Source of the DNA: Costus lasius
Lineage: Eukaryota; Streptophyta; Magnoliopsida; Zingiberales; Costaceae
DNA length: 64,000 nt
Assembly: GCA_027563935.2 (NCBI GenBank)
Contig: CM050450.1
Span: forward strand, 29,623,439-29,687,438
Direction: 5' to 3'
Shown here one piece after another: positions 1 to 10,240 of the stretch. Under the pieces are notes generated by a model that worked only from the letters and a program-made list of their open reading frames with translations, was not told the DNA's origin and ran no database searches. A program made the position numbers and the translations under genes. The stretch's first letter is position 1. Every line of letters starts with the position of its first letter.

Positions 1-640
1 ATTTTAAGGATCATGTAGTATGGATGGGGCTTGGCCTCATTATATAAATGTGTAATATGAAATATTACTAAAACTCTTATTTACTATGTTGTTTACTCAT
101 TTTGTGTGCACATTTTATGTTGAGTATAATAAACTATTAAGGATATAGAATAAACATAAGGTTTATTCATCAAGATGATGCAACTAAGAAATTAAATACA
201 TTGTGATACATACAAGATAATACTTGTTATTAAAGGGAGCTATAGCCATGATCCATGCAACTGATATTTTAATCAGATTTTGATGTCCATGATTTATTTT
301 GGTCAGACCAAGTGGGAGAATGTGAGTACTTACCCAACGTGGTAACTACTCAACATGGTTTAAAGTGAAACATGAGGTATATCCCATCTCTTGGAAGTTG
401 CTTCCTCAACCAATAATAGAACTTGGGGTCCTATAGTTTTTGGAAGTTGGGTAACCAACATATAGAGGTGGTCCTCCAAAATTAGATTAGGGATCATCAA
501 TAAATGCAAGTTGTGTCATGGAATTCTTTGATTGCAAGAAAGTCATATAATTGAGCAACCTTGTGTGAGATAGGTCATGTACTTGGCAAACATTAAGGTT
601 ATCTGAGTAGTTTGCTAGAGGCTAGCATTTCTTACATATT
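1..640 (+). mobile_element. Possible 3' end of a degraded LTR retrotransposon
   Basis: No coding frame is supported. A purine-rich tract (CAAGTGGGAGAATG, about 309-322) looks like the polypurine tract that precedes a copia 3' LTR. It is followed by TGTGAGTACTTACC, and a possible terminal ACA lies near 639, so a short LTR of about 320 bp is conceivable. The partner LTR and internal region are outside the window. From 640 to 780 I see only AT-rich sequence. The call is inference from the tract alone. Confidence 0.3.
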
Positions 641-779
641 AATACAGAAGAGCAATGTTGTGTTAAATAAATTAGTGACAACAATAGCGAGACATATGTT
701 GCTCTAATATTACACTTATATATATTTTTATTAATTGAACATGTATTAGTTTTTCACATCTTACATGGAGAAGTTTTTT

Positions 780-960
780 TTTATTTAGTTGGAGCAGTTA
801 TAGGGAATGTAGATTTTGCATTTTGGCAAGTTAATGTTGAGACCAAAAAAAGTAATGAAATAAGAGACTCACTGGTTGATGTGGCAATAGGATTTGGGAT
901 TGGCATGGAAGGCAAGAATGAGATCCTCTGCATACATATATTAATGAGAGACTTTGACCC
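780..960 (-). pseudogene. L1-type LINE reverse transcriptase, left fragment
   Basis: Translated on the minus strand, this piece contains a segment of the form GLNINLPKCK, matching the 'GLKVNLAKS' region that follows the catalytic YADD box in plant L1 reverse transcriptases. The frame is broken by shifts and stops. It is the downstream continuation of the RT fragment at 36771-37964, and copia-2 lies between the two pieces. The stretch 889-936 is also similar, in direct orientation, to 36773-36820, so the two flanks overlap in content. The L1 assignment rests on motif recognition by eye. Confidence 0.5.
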
Positions 961-2458
961 CCACCCACCCCCGTTGGTGTATATGTCCTTGGACCTATTG
1001 TTGGTCCATCTTGTACTACTTGACATTGATATTTTATACATCATTCTAACATTGTTGTTATTATGATATGTTAACATCTACGATTATATACATGGATAAT
1101 AATGTCCCTAGAGGCAGATTGTATCTGTGATCAAATGGTGTGTCCCCAGTCGATTACCTAAGTGGATAAGGGACAGCTCTGGTACATGTGAGACTAGTAT
1201 ATGAGCTGGTTAGGCACGGGGTGCTAACGCAGGCATATGGGTATATCAGTGTTGGATATACTGGACCGACCCGCTGTGAGGCATTAACTTGGTGTCATGA
1301 GTTAAGCTCATAAGTGACAGGAGATGCATTGATCCCTTAACTTGAGGTCATTGACTCTTCTATATGGTTAGGGACATGCTTTGATACAACCTAACATCTC
1401 GCCATAGTAGGGAGGTCATAACGGTTGTCATTGGGTATGTCACGACCCATATGAGAAGATAAATGGATGGACGTAGGATTTGCACCTTCTTGCGGGAATC
1501 TTGATATGCACGGGGCCCCCCCTATGGTTGCATGACTGGAAGTGTATAGCCATACCCAGGTGAAAGCCTAATGTAGTCATGACCATGTGATTGGATGAAA
1601 ACAAAGTGGTGACACACTTTGTCCAATCGGATATCGGTCTGGCAAAGAGACTGTAATGCATCGGTATCTTGTTGCGATGATGGGGATGTCGATGTTGATA
1701 TCCATTCCGAAGACATGGGTAGCAACGATGCACTGCTAGGTACCACTCACTGCTTGTGATGACCTGAGTTCATCACTGCCAACGTCAGAAGAACCTATAG
1801 TGTCGCACAACTTGAAACTCGGGTTCTTGTATTGATCGGGTAGCTTAATGATCGAGTTATTGGATAACTTAGATCTATTTGGGAGAATTCATCAGCGCCA
1901 TTGTGCCTGATGAGATGGAAGGGACTTATTGGGGCTAACTTCATTTTTGGGCAGATGGGCCAAATGGGCCCGATAGGTCAAATGGGCCAAATAGGCCCAA
2001 TAGGCAAATTGGGCCAAATGAAGTCTAAGCTTGGAGCATGAACCAATGGGCCTCCAAGCCCAATGGGCATGAAGCCGAGTTGGGGTGTGAGGCCTAATGG
2101 GCAGTCAGGCCTAATGGGCCATGACAATAAGTTGCCTGGGCCCAATAGACATAATGGTGAATTAAATCATGTATTTAATTCTGTGAATTAAATTCTGTAT
2201 TTAATTCTGTAATTAATTTTGAGTTTAATAATGAATTTAATTCTAGATTTAATTACAAATTTAATTCTGAATTTGAAGAGTCATGCTATTAATGGCCATT
2301 ATGAAACTTTAATTCAAGGTTTTAATGGATCATTATGAGACTTTAATTCAGAGTTTAATTCTATAATTAATTCTGAATTTAATTCTATAATTAATGATGA
2401 ATTAATTCAGAGATTAATTATGAATTTATTGTGGAATTCAAAGGGTCACCATGATTTC

Positions 2459-2466
2459 TATAAAAG
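2459..2466 (+). promoter_or_regulatory. TATA box of copia-2 5' LTR
   Basis: TATAAAAG is followed by a G-rich run. The same box in the same context is at 36282-36289 in the 3' LTR. It is the likely core promoter for the element transcript. Confidence 0.6.
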
Positions 2467-2581
2467 AGGGGGTCGAGTGTCCTTGGCGCCTACCTGATCT
2501 CTTTGGAAGATTTCTCTCCTTGGCACCTACTCCATTCTTCCCTCTCTTTTGGCGACTGCAACGTTGGACCTTTGGCAGATT

Positions 2582-2586
2582 CTTCC
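2582..2586. repeat. Left target-site duplication of copia-1 (CTTCC)
   Basis: CTTCC directly precedes the copia-1 5' LTR and is repeated at 22023-22027 directly after its 3' LTR. The uninterrupted version of this site is visible in the copia-2 3' LTR near 36406 (GATTCTTCCATCATTCC), confirming the insertion point. Confidence 0.93.
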
Positions 2587-4545
2587 TGTTGGTCTATATG
2601 CCCTAGGACCTAGTTTTGGTCCATTATTGTACTACTTGACTTTGATATTTATATATATCATTCTGGCATTGTCATTATCAATGTTTGTCTACATCTGCGA
2701 TTATGTACTTACATGATAATGTCCCTGGAGATAGATTGGATCTGTGCTCAAATGATCGTCCTCAGTCGATGTACTAGAGTGGATATGGGACAACTCTGGT
2801 ACTTGTGAGACTAGTATATGGGCTAGTTAGGCACGAGGTGCTAACACAGACATATAGGTATATCAGTGGTGGATATATTGGACCGACCCGCTGTGAGGCA
2901 ATGACTTGGTGTCACGAGTTATCCTCACAAGTGATAGGAGATGCATTGATCCCTTGACTTGAGGTCATTGACCATTCTATATGGTTAGGGACATGCTTTG
3001 ATACAACCTAACACCTTGCCATAGTTGGGGGGTAATAACGGTTGTCATTGAGTATGTCACGACCCATAGGAGAAGGTCAATAGATATACATAGGATTTGC
3101 CCCTTCCTAAGGGAAGCATGATATCCATGGATCTCCTCTATGGTTCTATGACTGAAAGTGTATGGCCATACCCAGGTGAGACTTGATTTAGTCATAACTA
3201 TGAGATTGGATAAAAACAAGTAGTGACACACTTGTCCAATTGGATATCAGTTCGGCAAAGAGACTGTAATGCATCTGTACCTGATTGCGGTGATGGGGAT
3301 GTCGATGTCAATATCCATTCTGATGACTTGGATAGCAGCGATGCACTGCTAGGTGCCACTCACTACTTGTGGTGACCTTAGGTCAGCACTGCCAACGTCA
3401 GAGGAACCTACAGGGTCGCACACCTTGATACTCGAGTTCTCGTATTGATCGAGAAGCCTTATGATCGAGTTATTGGATGGCTCGGATCTATTTGGGAGAT
3501 TTTAAAGTGCTGATGGGCCTGATGAGATGGAAGAAACTTATTAGGGCCAACTTCTATTTTTGGCATATTGACCAAAGTAACCATGGTTAACCTAGTTTGA
3601 CCTTGAGTTAAATTGGATTAGATCCAATGGGTTGATTGACATGCATAATGGACCTTGGGCTAGGCCCATTCTATAGTTGGGCTTATTAATAAGTTAAATG
3701 GGCTTAAGGAGAAGAATGTGTAGGCGCATGTTTAACCCTGGTTAGACTAGGGTTGGCGCCTATGACACATATGGTTAATCTAAGTTCATTTAATCATTTA
3801 TGGGCTAATTAATTAACTAATTAAATAATTAATTGGAGTCCTATTTAATAGGGCTAATTATTTAAATAATTAATTAGAGTCCTAATTGGATTAGGACTTG
3901 ATTATTTAAATAATTAATTAGACTCCTAATTGGATTAAGACTTGATTAATTATTAAAATAATTCTATTTCCTACTTCTTCTCCAAGCCGCCCACTTGGCT
4001 TGATCATAGCCATCCCTAATCGCCTCTCCTTGCTATAAATATAACCCCTAGTCGCCCCTCTTGCATGAATGAATTACTTGAAGGCGTGAACAATAGAAGG
4101 GGCGAGAGCAAGGAGAACTTGGGCGAACATCTTCCATACCCTAGCCGCAAGCAACCTTCCTCCTTTCCTCTTGGAATTTGGAGCATTGGAGCTTGGTGGC
4201 TTGTCTTCTTCCCTCCTCCTCCTTGGCGCAACTTCTCTAGAAGGTGGCGCAAGTGAAGTGGAGATCTCCCTAAGGCTTGGATCTTCTTCTCGAGGCTAGC
4301 ACCGGGCATGGAAGAAGAGGACTCGAGGCATCCGTGTGTGTGAGACTGCGGAGGGCGCACGCTTGGGCGCCTACCTCGACATCGGCCTCATCTTGCTTTA
4401 AGGTATTTTCTATCTCATCGTGTCAACTCTCTCGCATGCGATCTTCATTGGGTTTTTGGGACCGGCCTGTTTCGGGGATATTATTCCGCTGTGCATTGTA
4501 TTTGTTTCTGAAAAATTTGTAAAATATCCCCGGGGTTTCCCAACA
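2587..4545 (+). repeat. Copia-1 5' LTR
   Basis: It begins TGTTGG and ends CCAACA, the inverted termini of the family, and is 1959 bp long. It matches 10112-10240 plus 20235-22022. The AT-rich block at about 3800-3960 is longer here than in the 3' LTR, which largely explains the length difference (1959 against about 1917). Confidence 0.93.
4034..4040 (+). promoter_or_regulatory. TATA box of copia-1 5' LTR
   Basis: TATAAAT in the context CTTGCTATAAATATAACCCC, with the same context at 21511-21518 in the 3' LTR. Likely LTR core promoter. Confidence 0.55.
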
Positions 4546-4546
4546 G

Positions 4547-4558
4547 TGGTATCAGAGG
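4547..4558 (+). other. Copia-1 primer binding site (initiator tRNA-Met)
   Basis: TGGTATCAGAGG starts one base after the 5' LTR. It matches the plant tRNA-iMet complement TGGTATCAGAGC except at the last base. Confidence 0.88.
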
Positions 4559-6177
4559 GACTTGCGAGACTCGAATGATGTATTTTCATGCTTTTCCATG
4601 CTCACATGTCATATCTCAATTTTCGCAAATTGCATGATCACATGGCAAACGATTTTTCTAAAGTAGGAAAAATTTGGGCTTCTTGTTTCTATCATCTTTT
4701 CAACCTCTTTTGCATTTTTTGGGTTATTTTTCTTGTATGATTTAAAGGATCAAAGGTGCACGTGGTTTTGTCAAGTAGGACGGGCATTATGTCTTCGGAC
4801 TGGCCGGGTCTCTTGATCTGACAAAATTATCAGCTGAGAGGATCTTTGAAATCATCATGAAAATTAATTGCAAATAACTAAGAGATTTGTGAAAAGAAGA
4901 TGAGGAAAAGAGACTAGTTTTATGAAAAATTAAAATTTCAGATTTTATGTTTTTCATGAGCATGTAGAACTGCATGTGTAGATACCTTGCTTGTGCATAA
5001 TGTTGTGATCATGAGTCAAGCCCCTTTGCATGCCTGTGATGTATCTTTGTGAGGCTTGCATGCCGCTTTTCTTTTCTTTTATTTTTGTAACAAGAAGAAG
5101 AAGATTAGGGCGCAACCACATGGAACCCTGGCACATGCATGCTTGATGGCGCATGGAAGAGTGGCGCAAGATGGCATGGCCGAACCCTAGGGTTTGAGAG
5201 CTAGCCATCTTGGCTCTTTGCATGGTGGCGCCTCATCTATGGAGAAAGACCCATGGCATTGGCCGAACCCATGAGGGACACCTCTAGGGTTTGAGAGCTA
5301 AACCATGGTGAGAAAGACCTTGGAGCCAACCTTGAAGATCAAATTAGTGGTCGGCTAGGTTAGGTCTTGTCTTTACGGGCTTTAATCCTAGGTCAAGAGT
5401 TGAACCTCCTTTTGGCATGGGTTGGTTCAATGTCTTGAATAGGCTATGATCACATCATTCTTTTACTGTTTTCATACATATCTGCTAAAGCATGCCTGAG
5501 TTGTTTTATCGTTATGTTATCACTATAGGATTGCATGCCTGTAATGCTAGACATAAGATAAAACTGATGAGACCTCAAAAACCCTCATATATAAATATCA
5601 AGTCTAATAGCCTTCTAATGCGTAGCCCTCATCAAACTATCGATCAGTGGTGTTGTGAACTGTTTCCCACCCTCGTGGGACACACCCACTTATCTTTAGG
5701 AGGTGTGTGGTGGCAATGGTTTCACCAGTCCGTTTTAGCCGGGCGCGCCTTCACAAGGAAACCCATTGACCCTGGGCATAACGATTAGGAATGGACTTGA
5801 CTAGAAGTTCATATGTGCTGGGCACATGATGAAAGTCTAGAGGCATCATTGAGAGGTTAGGGTTTCATGCTATATCTAGCCCTCGCTGGACATGAAATGC
5901 CTGGACTGTCTCAATAAAGGGAATTGCTCGGAGCAATCGGCCGGCGTGCCCACCTTAGGAAGCATGGGTTACTTTGTGCATCTCATCCCACCCTTGTGGG
6001 ACGCGAAGCCTCATGTAGAATAAGGATCCCATCTCACTAGGAAGTCTTAAACTTCTCAATTGACTTTGTGGGTTGTCAATTCGATTAAAATAGTGGGAGC
6101 CATAATCATTTGAAACAAGTCCAGTTTAAATGATTTGAAGTAGTACTAATCTGCTGTTTCTTGATTGTTGTAGATCA
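4559..6177 (+). other. Copia-1 untranslated leader
   Basis: This is the 1.6-kb leader between the primer site and gag. Short open frames on both strands show no family resemblance. The same sequence, diverged, occurs in copia-2 at 22365-22667 and 29512-30803, which marks it as element leader and not host sequence. The gag start is preceded by TTGTAGATCA in both copies. Confidence 0.75.
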
Positions 6178-8163
6178 ATGGCAACAAACAATAGCAGATT
6201 GATACTGCGATCACTCCTTGATAAGGATAAGTTGGTTGGAACCAACTTTATGGACTGGCATCCGAACATGAGGATAGCCCTCAAGCTCGAGAAGAAGTTG
6301 TATGTCCTAGAGCAGGCTCTTCCTGTGCCTCCTCCGCCTAATGCCCGAGCGGCGGATAGGGATGTTTTTAGAAAGCATCAGGATGACTTTGTGGAGGTAG
6401 CATGTCTCATGCTAGCCACTATGGCACCTGAACTTCAGGTGCAATATGAGGAGCAGAACGCTTTTCAAATGATTACTCATTTGAAACAGATGTTCGAGGC
6501 TCAGGCTAGAACGAAGAGATATGACACCGCCAAAGCAGTCTTTCGGTGTAAGTTATCTGAAGGTGCCCCAGTAAGACCCCATGTTCTCAAGATGATTGGG
6601 AACATGGACCATCTCAAGAGGCTGGGACACACCATAGATAACGAGTTGGTTGTGGACCTTATTCTGCAGTCCCTACCCCCTAGCTTCAGTCCGTTTATCG
6701 TAAATTTTAACATGAACCAGATTGAATGCACAAGGGAGGAACTGATGAATATGCTCCAGACAGCCGAGCGTGAGATGGGAAAATCTAAACCTAGTTCTAT
6801 TCTTTTGGTCCCTAAGGCCAAGAAGATGAAGAAAAAGGCACCTGCCAAAGGCAAGGCCAAAGGTCCCATCAAAGCACTGAAGAAAAAGGCGAAGAAGTCA
6901 AAGGATCAGAGATGTTTCCACTGTGGCGAGCAGGGCCACTGGAGGAGGGACTGCAAACAACTTCATAATGAGGAGAAGAAAGGCTTGGCCTTTGCTTCAA
7001 GCTCAGGTATTTATGTTACTGAAGTCAATCTTTCTACTTCTATGTCATGGGTATTGGATACCGCATGTGGAGCTCATATTTGTACAAATATGCAGGGGCT
7101 CAAGAAAAGTAGATTAGTGCGGCCTGGAGAGATTGACCTACGGGTTGGAAACGGGGCACAGGTTGCTACTGTTGCTGTAGGAGTTTTAACTCTCTCCCTG
7201 CCTTCTGGACTTCTGCTAGAGCTAGATAGTTGCTATTATGTACCTTCGCTTACTAAGAACATTGTATCCATTCCTTGCTTAGCAAAGAAGGGATTTAAAT
7301 TTGAAATAAATAGGAACTCTTGTTCTTTTTCATTTGCAAATGTGTTCTATGGGAAGGGTACTTTATGCAATGGTTTATATGTCTTGGACATGGATAGCTC
7401 TATTTGTAACATAAATAATAAAAGGACCAAACTGAGTAGTTCAGTTGGTGCTTTCCTATGGCATTGTCGATTAGCCCATATAAACAAGAATCGCATTCAA
7501 CGACTCCATGCAAATGGGATGCTAGGTTCAAGTTCCTTGGAGGAATTTGATACATGTGAGCTTTGTTTGTTAGGGAAAATGACAAAGGCGCCTTTCACCA
7601 AGACTAGTGAAAGGGTAGGAGGTTTGTTGGATCTCATACATAGCGATGTGTGTGGGTCATTCAATAAGCAAGCCAGAGGAGGCCACAACTACTTCATCAC
7701 ATTTACTGATGATTTCAGTAGATATGGTTATGTCTACCTAATGAGACATAAGTTTGAATCGTTTGAGAAATTCAAAGAGTTCAGACATGAAGTAAAGAAC
7801 CAACTTGGTAGATCCATTAAGGCTCTTCGATCAGATCGTGGTGGAGAGTACCTGAGTGGTGAGTTTCTTGACTATCTAAGAGAGTGTGGGATTTTATCCC
7901 AACTCACTCCTCCTGGAACACCCCAATGGAATGGTGTGTCTGAAAGGAGAAATCGAACTTTGTTGGACATGGTTCGATGTATGATGAGTCATGCAACTCT
8001 ATCTCCCTCATTCTGGGGACATGCGCTTAATATAGCTTCTCTAATACTGAATAACGTTCCATCTAAAAGTGTCTCTAAAATACCATATGAAGTATGGAGT
8101 GGGAGACGCCCTAATTTATCTTTTAGCAAGATCTGGGGATGTGAGGCTTATGTCAAGTGTTAG
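6178..8163 (+). pseudogene. Copia-1 gag, protease and integrase (5' part of gag-pol)
   Basis: A 661-codon open frame forms the 5' part of a copia polyprotein. Gag occupies residues 1-240 and is followed by a CX2CX4HX4C zinc knuckle at residues 246-259, which binds element RNA. A lysine-rich linker precedes the knuckle. The protease motif is at residues 292-297, with DTA in place of the usual DTG/DSG. Integrase has the HHCC zinc finger (WHCRLAH from residue 428; CELC downstream) and a catalytic triad at D490, D553 and E589, with the 35-residue spacing of DD35E integrases. The frame ends at TAG (8161-8163), where copia-2 reads CAG, so this is a nonsense mutation and not the natural end. The ATG follows the leader and is conserved in copia-2. 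Confidence 0.9.
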
Positions 8164-8205
8164 GATTCTAGCAAGCTAGAACCTAGATCTGATAAATGTA
8201 TATTT

Positions 8206-8847
8206 GTGGGGTACCCTAAGGAAACTAAGGGTTACTACTTCTATAATCGCACTGAGAACAAAGTATTTGTTGCTCGAAATGCTGCCTTTCTAGAGAACGA
8301 GTTTCTCATGAAAGAAGTTAGTGGGAGGAAGTTTGACTTGGACGAGGTGCAAGAGCAACCACAAAATGTAAAGATGGAACCTAAGCCACCTACACTTGTT
8401 GATGAGCAACCTGAGGCTCAGACACAGGCCCCACGTAGGTTTGGGAGGATTCGTCGTGCACCTGAGAGGTATGGGTCGCTGCCGACCCAACACGACGGGA
8501 TATTCATCATTGAGGATGAACCCAAGACTTATGATGAGGTGGTCAGTGGACCAGACTCTGAGAGATGGCTTGACGCCATGAGATCCGAAATGGATTCTAT
8601 GTCAGCTAACCAAGTCTGGGATTTGGTTGAGTTACCTAATGGGGTAAAACCCATAGGGTGTAGATGGGTCTTCAAGAAGAAGACAGATATGGATGGCAAC
8701 GTGGTTACCTATAAAGGTAGACTAGTGGCTAAGGGATTCAAACAAGTCCACGGGGTGGACTATGATGAAACCTTTTCGCTAGTTGCTATGTTCAAATCCA
8801 TTAGGATTCTGCTTATTATAGCTGCATATCATGATTATGAGATATGA
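8206..8847 (+). pseudogene. Copia-1 integrase C-terminus and reverse transcriptase, N-terminal half
   Basis: This continues the polyprotein in the same frame after the TAG at 8161. It starts with the integrase C-terminal GYPKETKGYYFY segment (the GKGY-like motif of copia integrases), then an acidic and proline-rich linker. The reverse-transcriptase fingers follow: WVFKKKTD and YKGRLVAKGFKQ, then GVDYDETFS. It stops at TGA (8845-8847) in place of the conserved Trp of the EIWQMDVKT box. Copia-2 has TGA at the identical codon (33476-33478). A TAG follows immediately here (8848-8850), where copia-2 has CAA. Confidence 0.88.
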
Positions 8848-8850
8848 TAG

Positions 8851-9540
8851 ATGGATGTAAAGACAGATTTCCTTTATGGAAAACTAACCGAGGATGTGTA
8901 TATGACACAACTTGATGACTTCATCCATCCTGTAGAGGCCAATAAGGTCTGCAGGCTAAAGAGATCCATCTATAGATTAAATCAAGCATCTCGAAGTTGG
9001 AATCTTCGATTTGATGAAGCTGTGAGAGATTATGGCTTTATCAAAAGTGAAGATGATGCCTGTGTATACAGAAAATTTAGTGGGAGCTTGGTGACTTTTC
9101 TGGTCTTGTATGTCGATGACATACTACTCATCGGGAATAACATCCTTAGTCTTCAAGCTGTTAAGACATGGTTAGGGAAGTGTTTTGAGATGAAGGACTT
9201 AGGGGAGGCCGCCTATATCCTAGGCATGAGGATCTACAGGGATAGATCCAAGAGGCTCCTAGCCCTTAGTCAAAGTACTTACATTGATAAGGTCCTGGAG
9301 AGGTTTAGCTTGGAGCAATCCAAGAAAGGGTACCTTCTAGTAAGACATGACCTTACTCTCTCAAAGAGCCAGTGTCCCACCACACAGGCTGAGAGGGATG
9401 ACATGAGTCGAGTGCCTTATGCTTCGGCAGTGGGATCGATAATGTATGCAATGTTGTGTACTAGACTATATGTGGCTTATGCTATGAGCATAACCAGCCG
9501 ATACCATCCAATCCTGGTTTACAGCACTGGGTGGCTGTAA
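8851..9540 (+). pseudogene. Copia-1 reverse transcriptase, catalytic half
   Basis: Resumes at MDVKT, the RT motif containing the first catalytic aspartate. It includes the core LYVDDILLIG with the YVDD polymerase box, then the thumb region (KDLGEAAYILGM, LSQSTYIDKVLERF) and the SAVGSIMYAM segment. The reading frame is lost by a small frameshift near 9505, and the homologous frame continues from 9531. In the same region copia-2 has YFDD, so copia-1 is the better preserved polymerase. Confidence 0.88.
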
Positions 9541-10037
9541 AGAACATCCTGAAGTATCTAAGAAGAACTAAGGATTTGTTCCCAGTCTATGGGGGACAGG
9601 AAGAGCTCAGTATACAGGGCTACACTGATGCGTCTTTCCAGTCTAACCCTAATGACTTTAGATCGCAGGCCGGCTATGTGTTTAAGATAAATGGAGGCGC
9701 TGTTTGCTGGAAGAGCTTTAAGCAATCCACTATTGCCGATTCTACAACTGAAGCTGAGTATGTGGCCGCTTCTGAGGCAGCCAAAGAAGCTGTTTGGATA
9801 AGGAAGTTCATTTCTGAACTTCAGGTGGTTCCCAGTGCAGTGGATCCCATTGAAATCTACTGTGATAACAATGGAGCAATTGCACAAGCCAAAGAACCAT
9901 GGTCTCATCAAAGATCCAAACATATACTTAGAAGATTTCACCTAATCAGAGAGATCATAGACAGAAGTGATGTCAAGATTAGCAGAGTTGACACAGAGAA
10001 CAATATAGCAGACCCATTGACCAAGGCTTTGGCGTAG
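9531..10037 (+). pseudogene. Copia-1 ribonuclease H
   Basis: The C-terminal RNase H domain of the copia polyprotein. TDASF carries the first metal-binding aspartate. STTEAEYVA carries the conserved glutamate, and YCDNNGAI a second aspartate. The HIxxRFHLIRE segment and the terminal DPLTKAL motif complete the domain. The natural stop TAG is at 10035-10037. It removes the RNA strand of the RNA-DNA hybrid during reverse transcription. The frame differs from the preceding segment because of the shift near 9505. Confidence 0.88.
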
Positions 10038-10100
10038 CAGAAGCATGACTGCACGCTAGAGATATGGGGTTGAGATTCCTCAACCTCTAGGTCTTAGTGC

Positions 10101-10111
10101 AAGTGGGAGAT
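10101..10111 (+). other. Copia-1 polypurine tract
   Basis: AAGTGGGAGA followed by T, directly before the 3' LTR. The same tract is at 34732-34742 in copia-2. It primes plus-strand DNA synthesis in this class. Confidence 0.8.
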
Positions 10112-10240
10112 TGTTGGTGTATATGACCTAGGACCTAATTTTGGTCCATTATTGTACTACTTAACTTTGATATTTATATATATCATTCTGGCATTGTCAT
10201 TATCAATGTTTGTCTACATCTACAATTATGTACTTACATG
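10112..10240 (+). repeat. Copia-1 3' LTR, first part
   Basis: It starts TGTTGGTGTATATG and matches the first 129 bases of the 5' LTR at 2587, then is cut at ACATG, the gypsy-1 target. It resumes at 20235. Confidence 0.92.
10236..10240. repeat. Left target-site duplication of gypsy-1 (ACATG)
   Basis: ACATG before the gypsy LTR start (TGATAACC) is repeated at 20230-20234 after the LTR end (TGTCATCA). The uninterrupted site (TACTTACATGATAATG) is seen in the copia-1 5' LTR near 2714. Confidence 0.93.

Larger units (their letters stand above)
972..2586 (+). repeat. Copia-2 5' LTR, first part
   Basis: This aligns along its length with the copia-2 3' LTR at 34743-36350. It contains the family start (GTTGGTGTATATG), a G-rich minisatellite built on GGGCCAAAT at about 1950-2110, and a TTTAATTC-rich tract at 2160-2430. 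A TATAAAAG box lies at 2459-2466. The LTR stops at CTTCC (2582-2586), the target duplicated by copia-1. Confidence 0.9.

Noticed and set aside
4016..4522. Frames of 63-114 codons with Pro/Ser-rich products, repeated at 21493-21999
   Set aside because: They are inside copia-1 LTRs, on both strands of the same GC-rich block, with no homology or conserved start.
6501..6872. 123-codon minus-strand frame over copia-1 gag
   Set aside because: Mirror of the real gag frame; a matching mirror frame appears in copia-2, as expected for a shadow.
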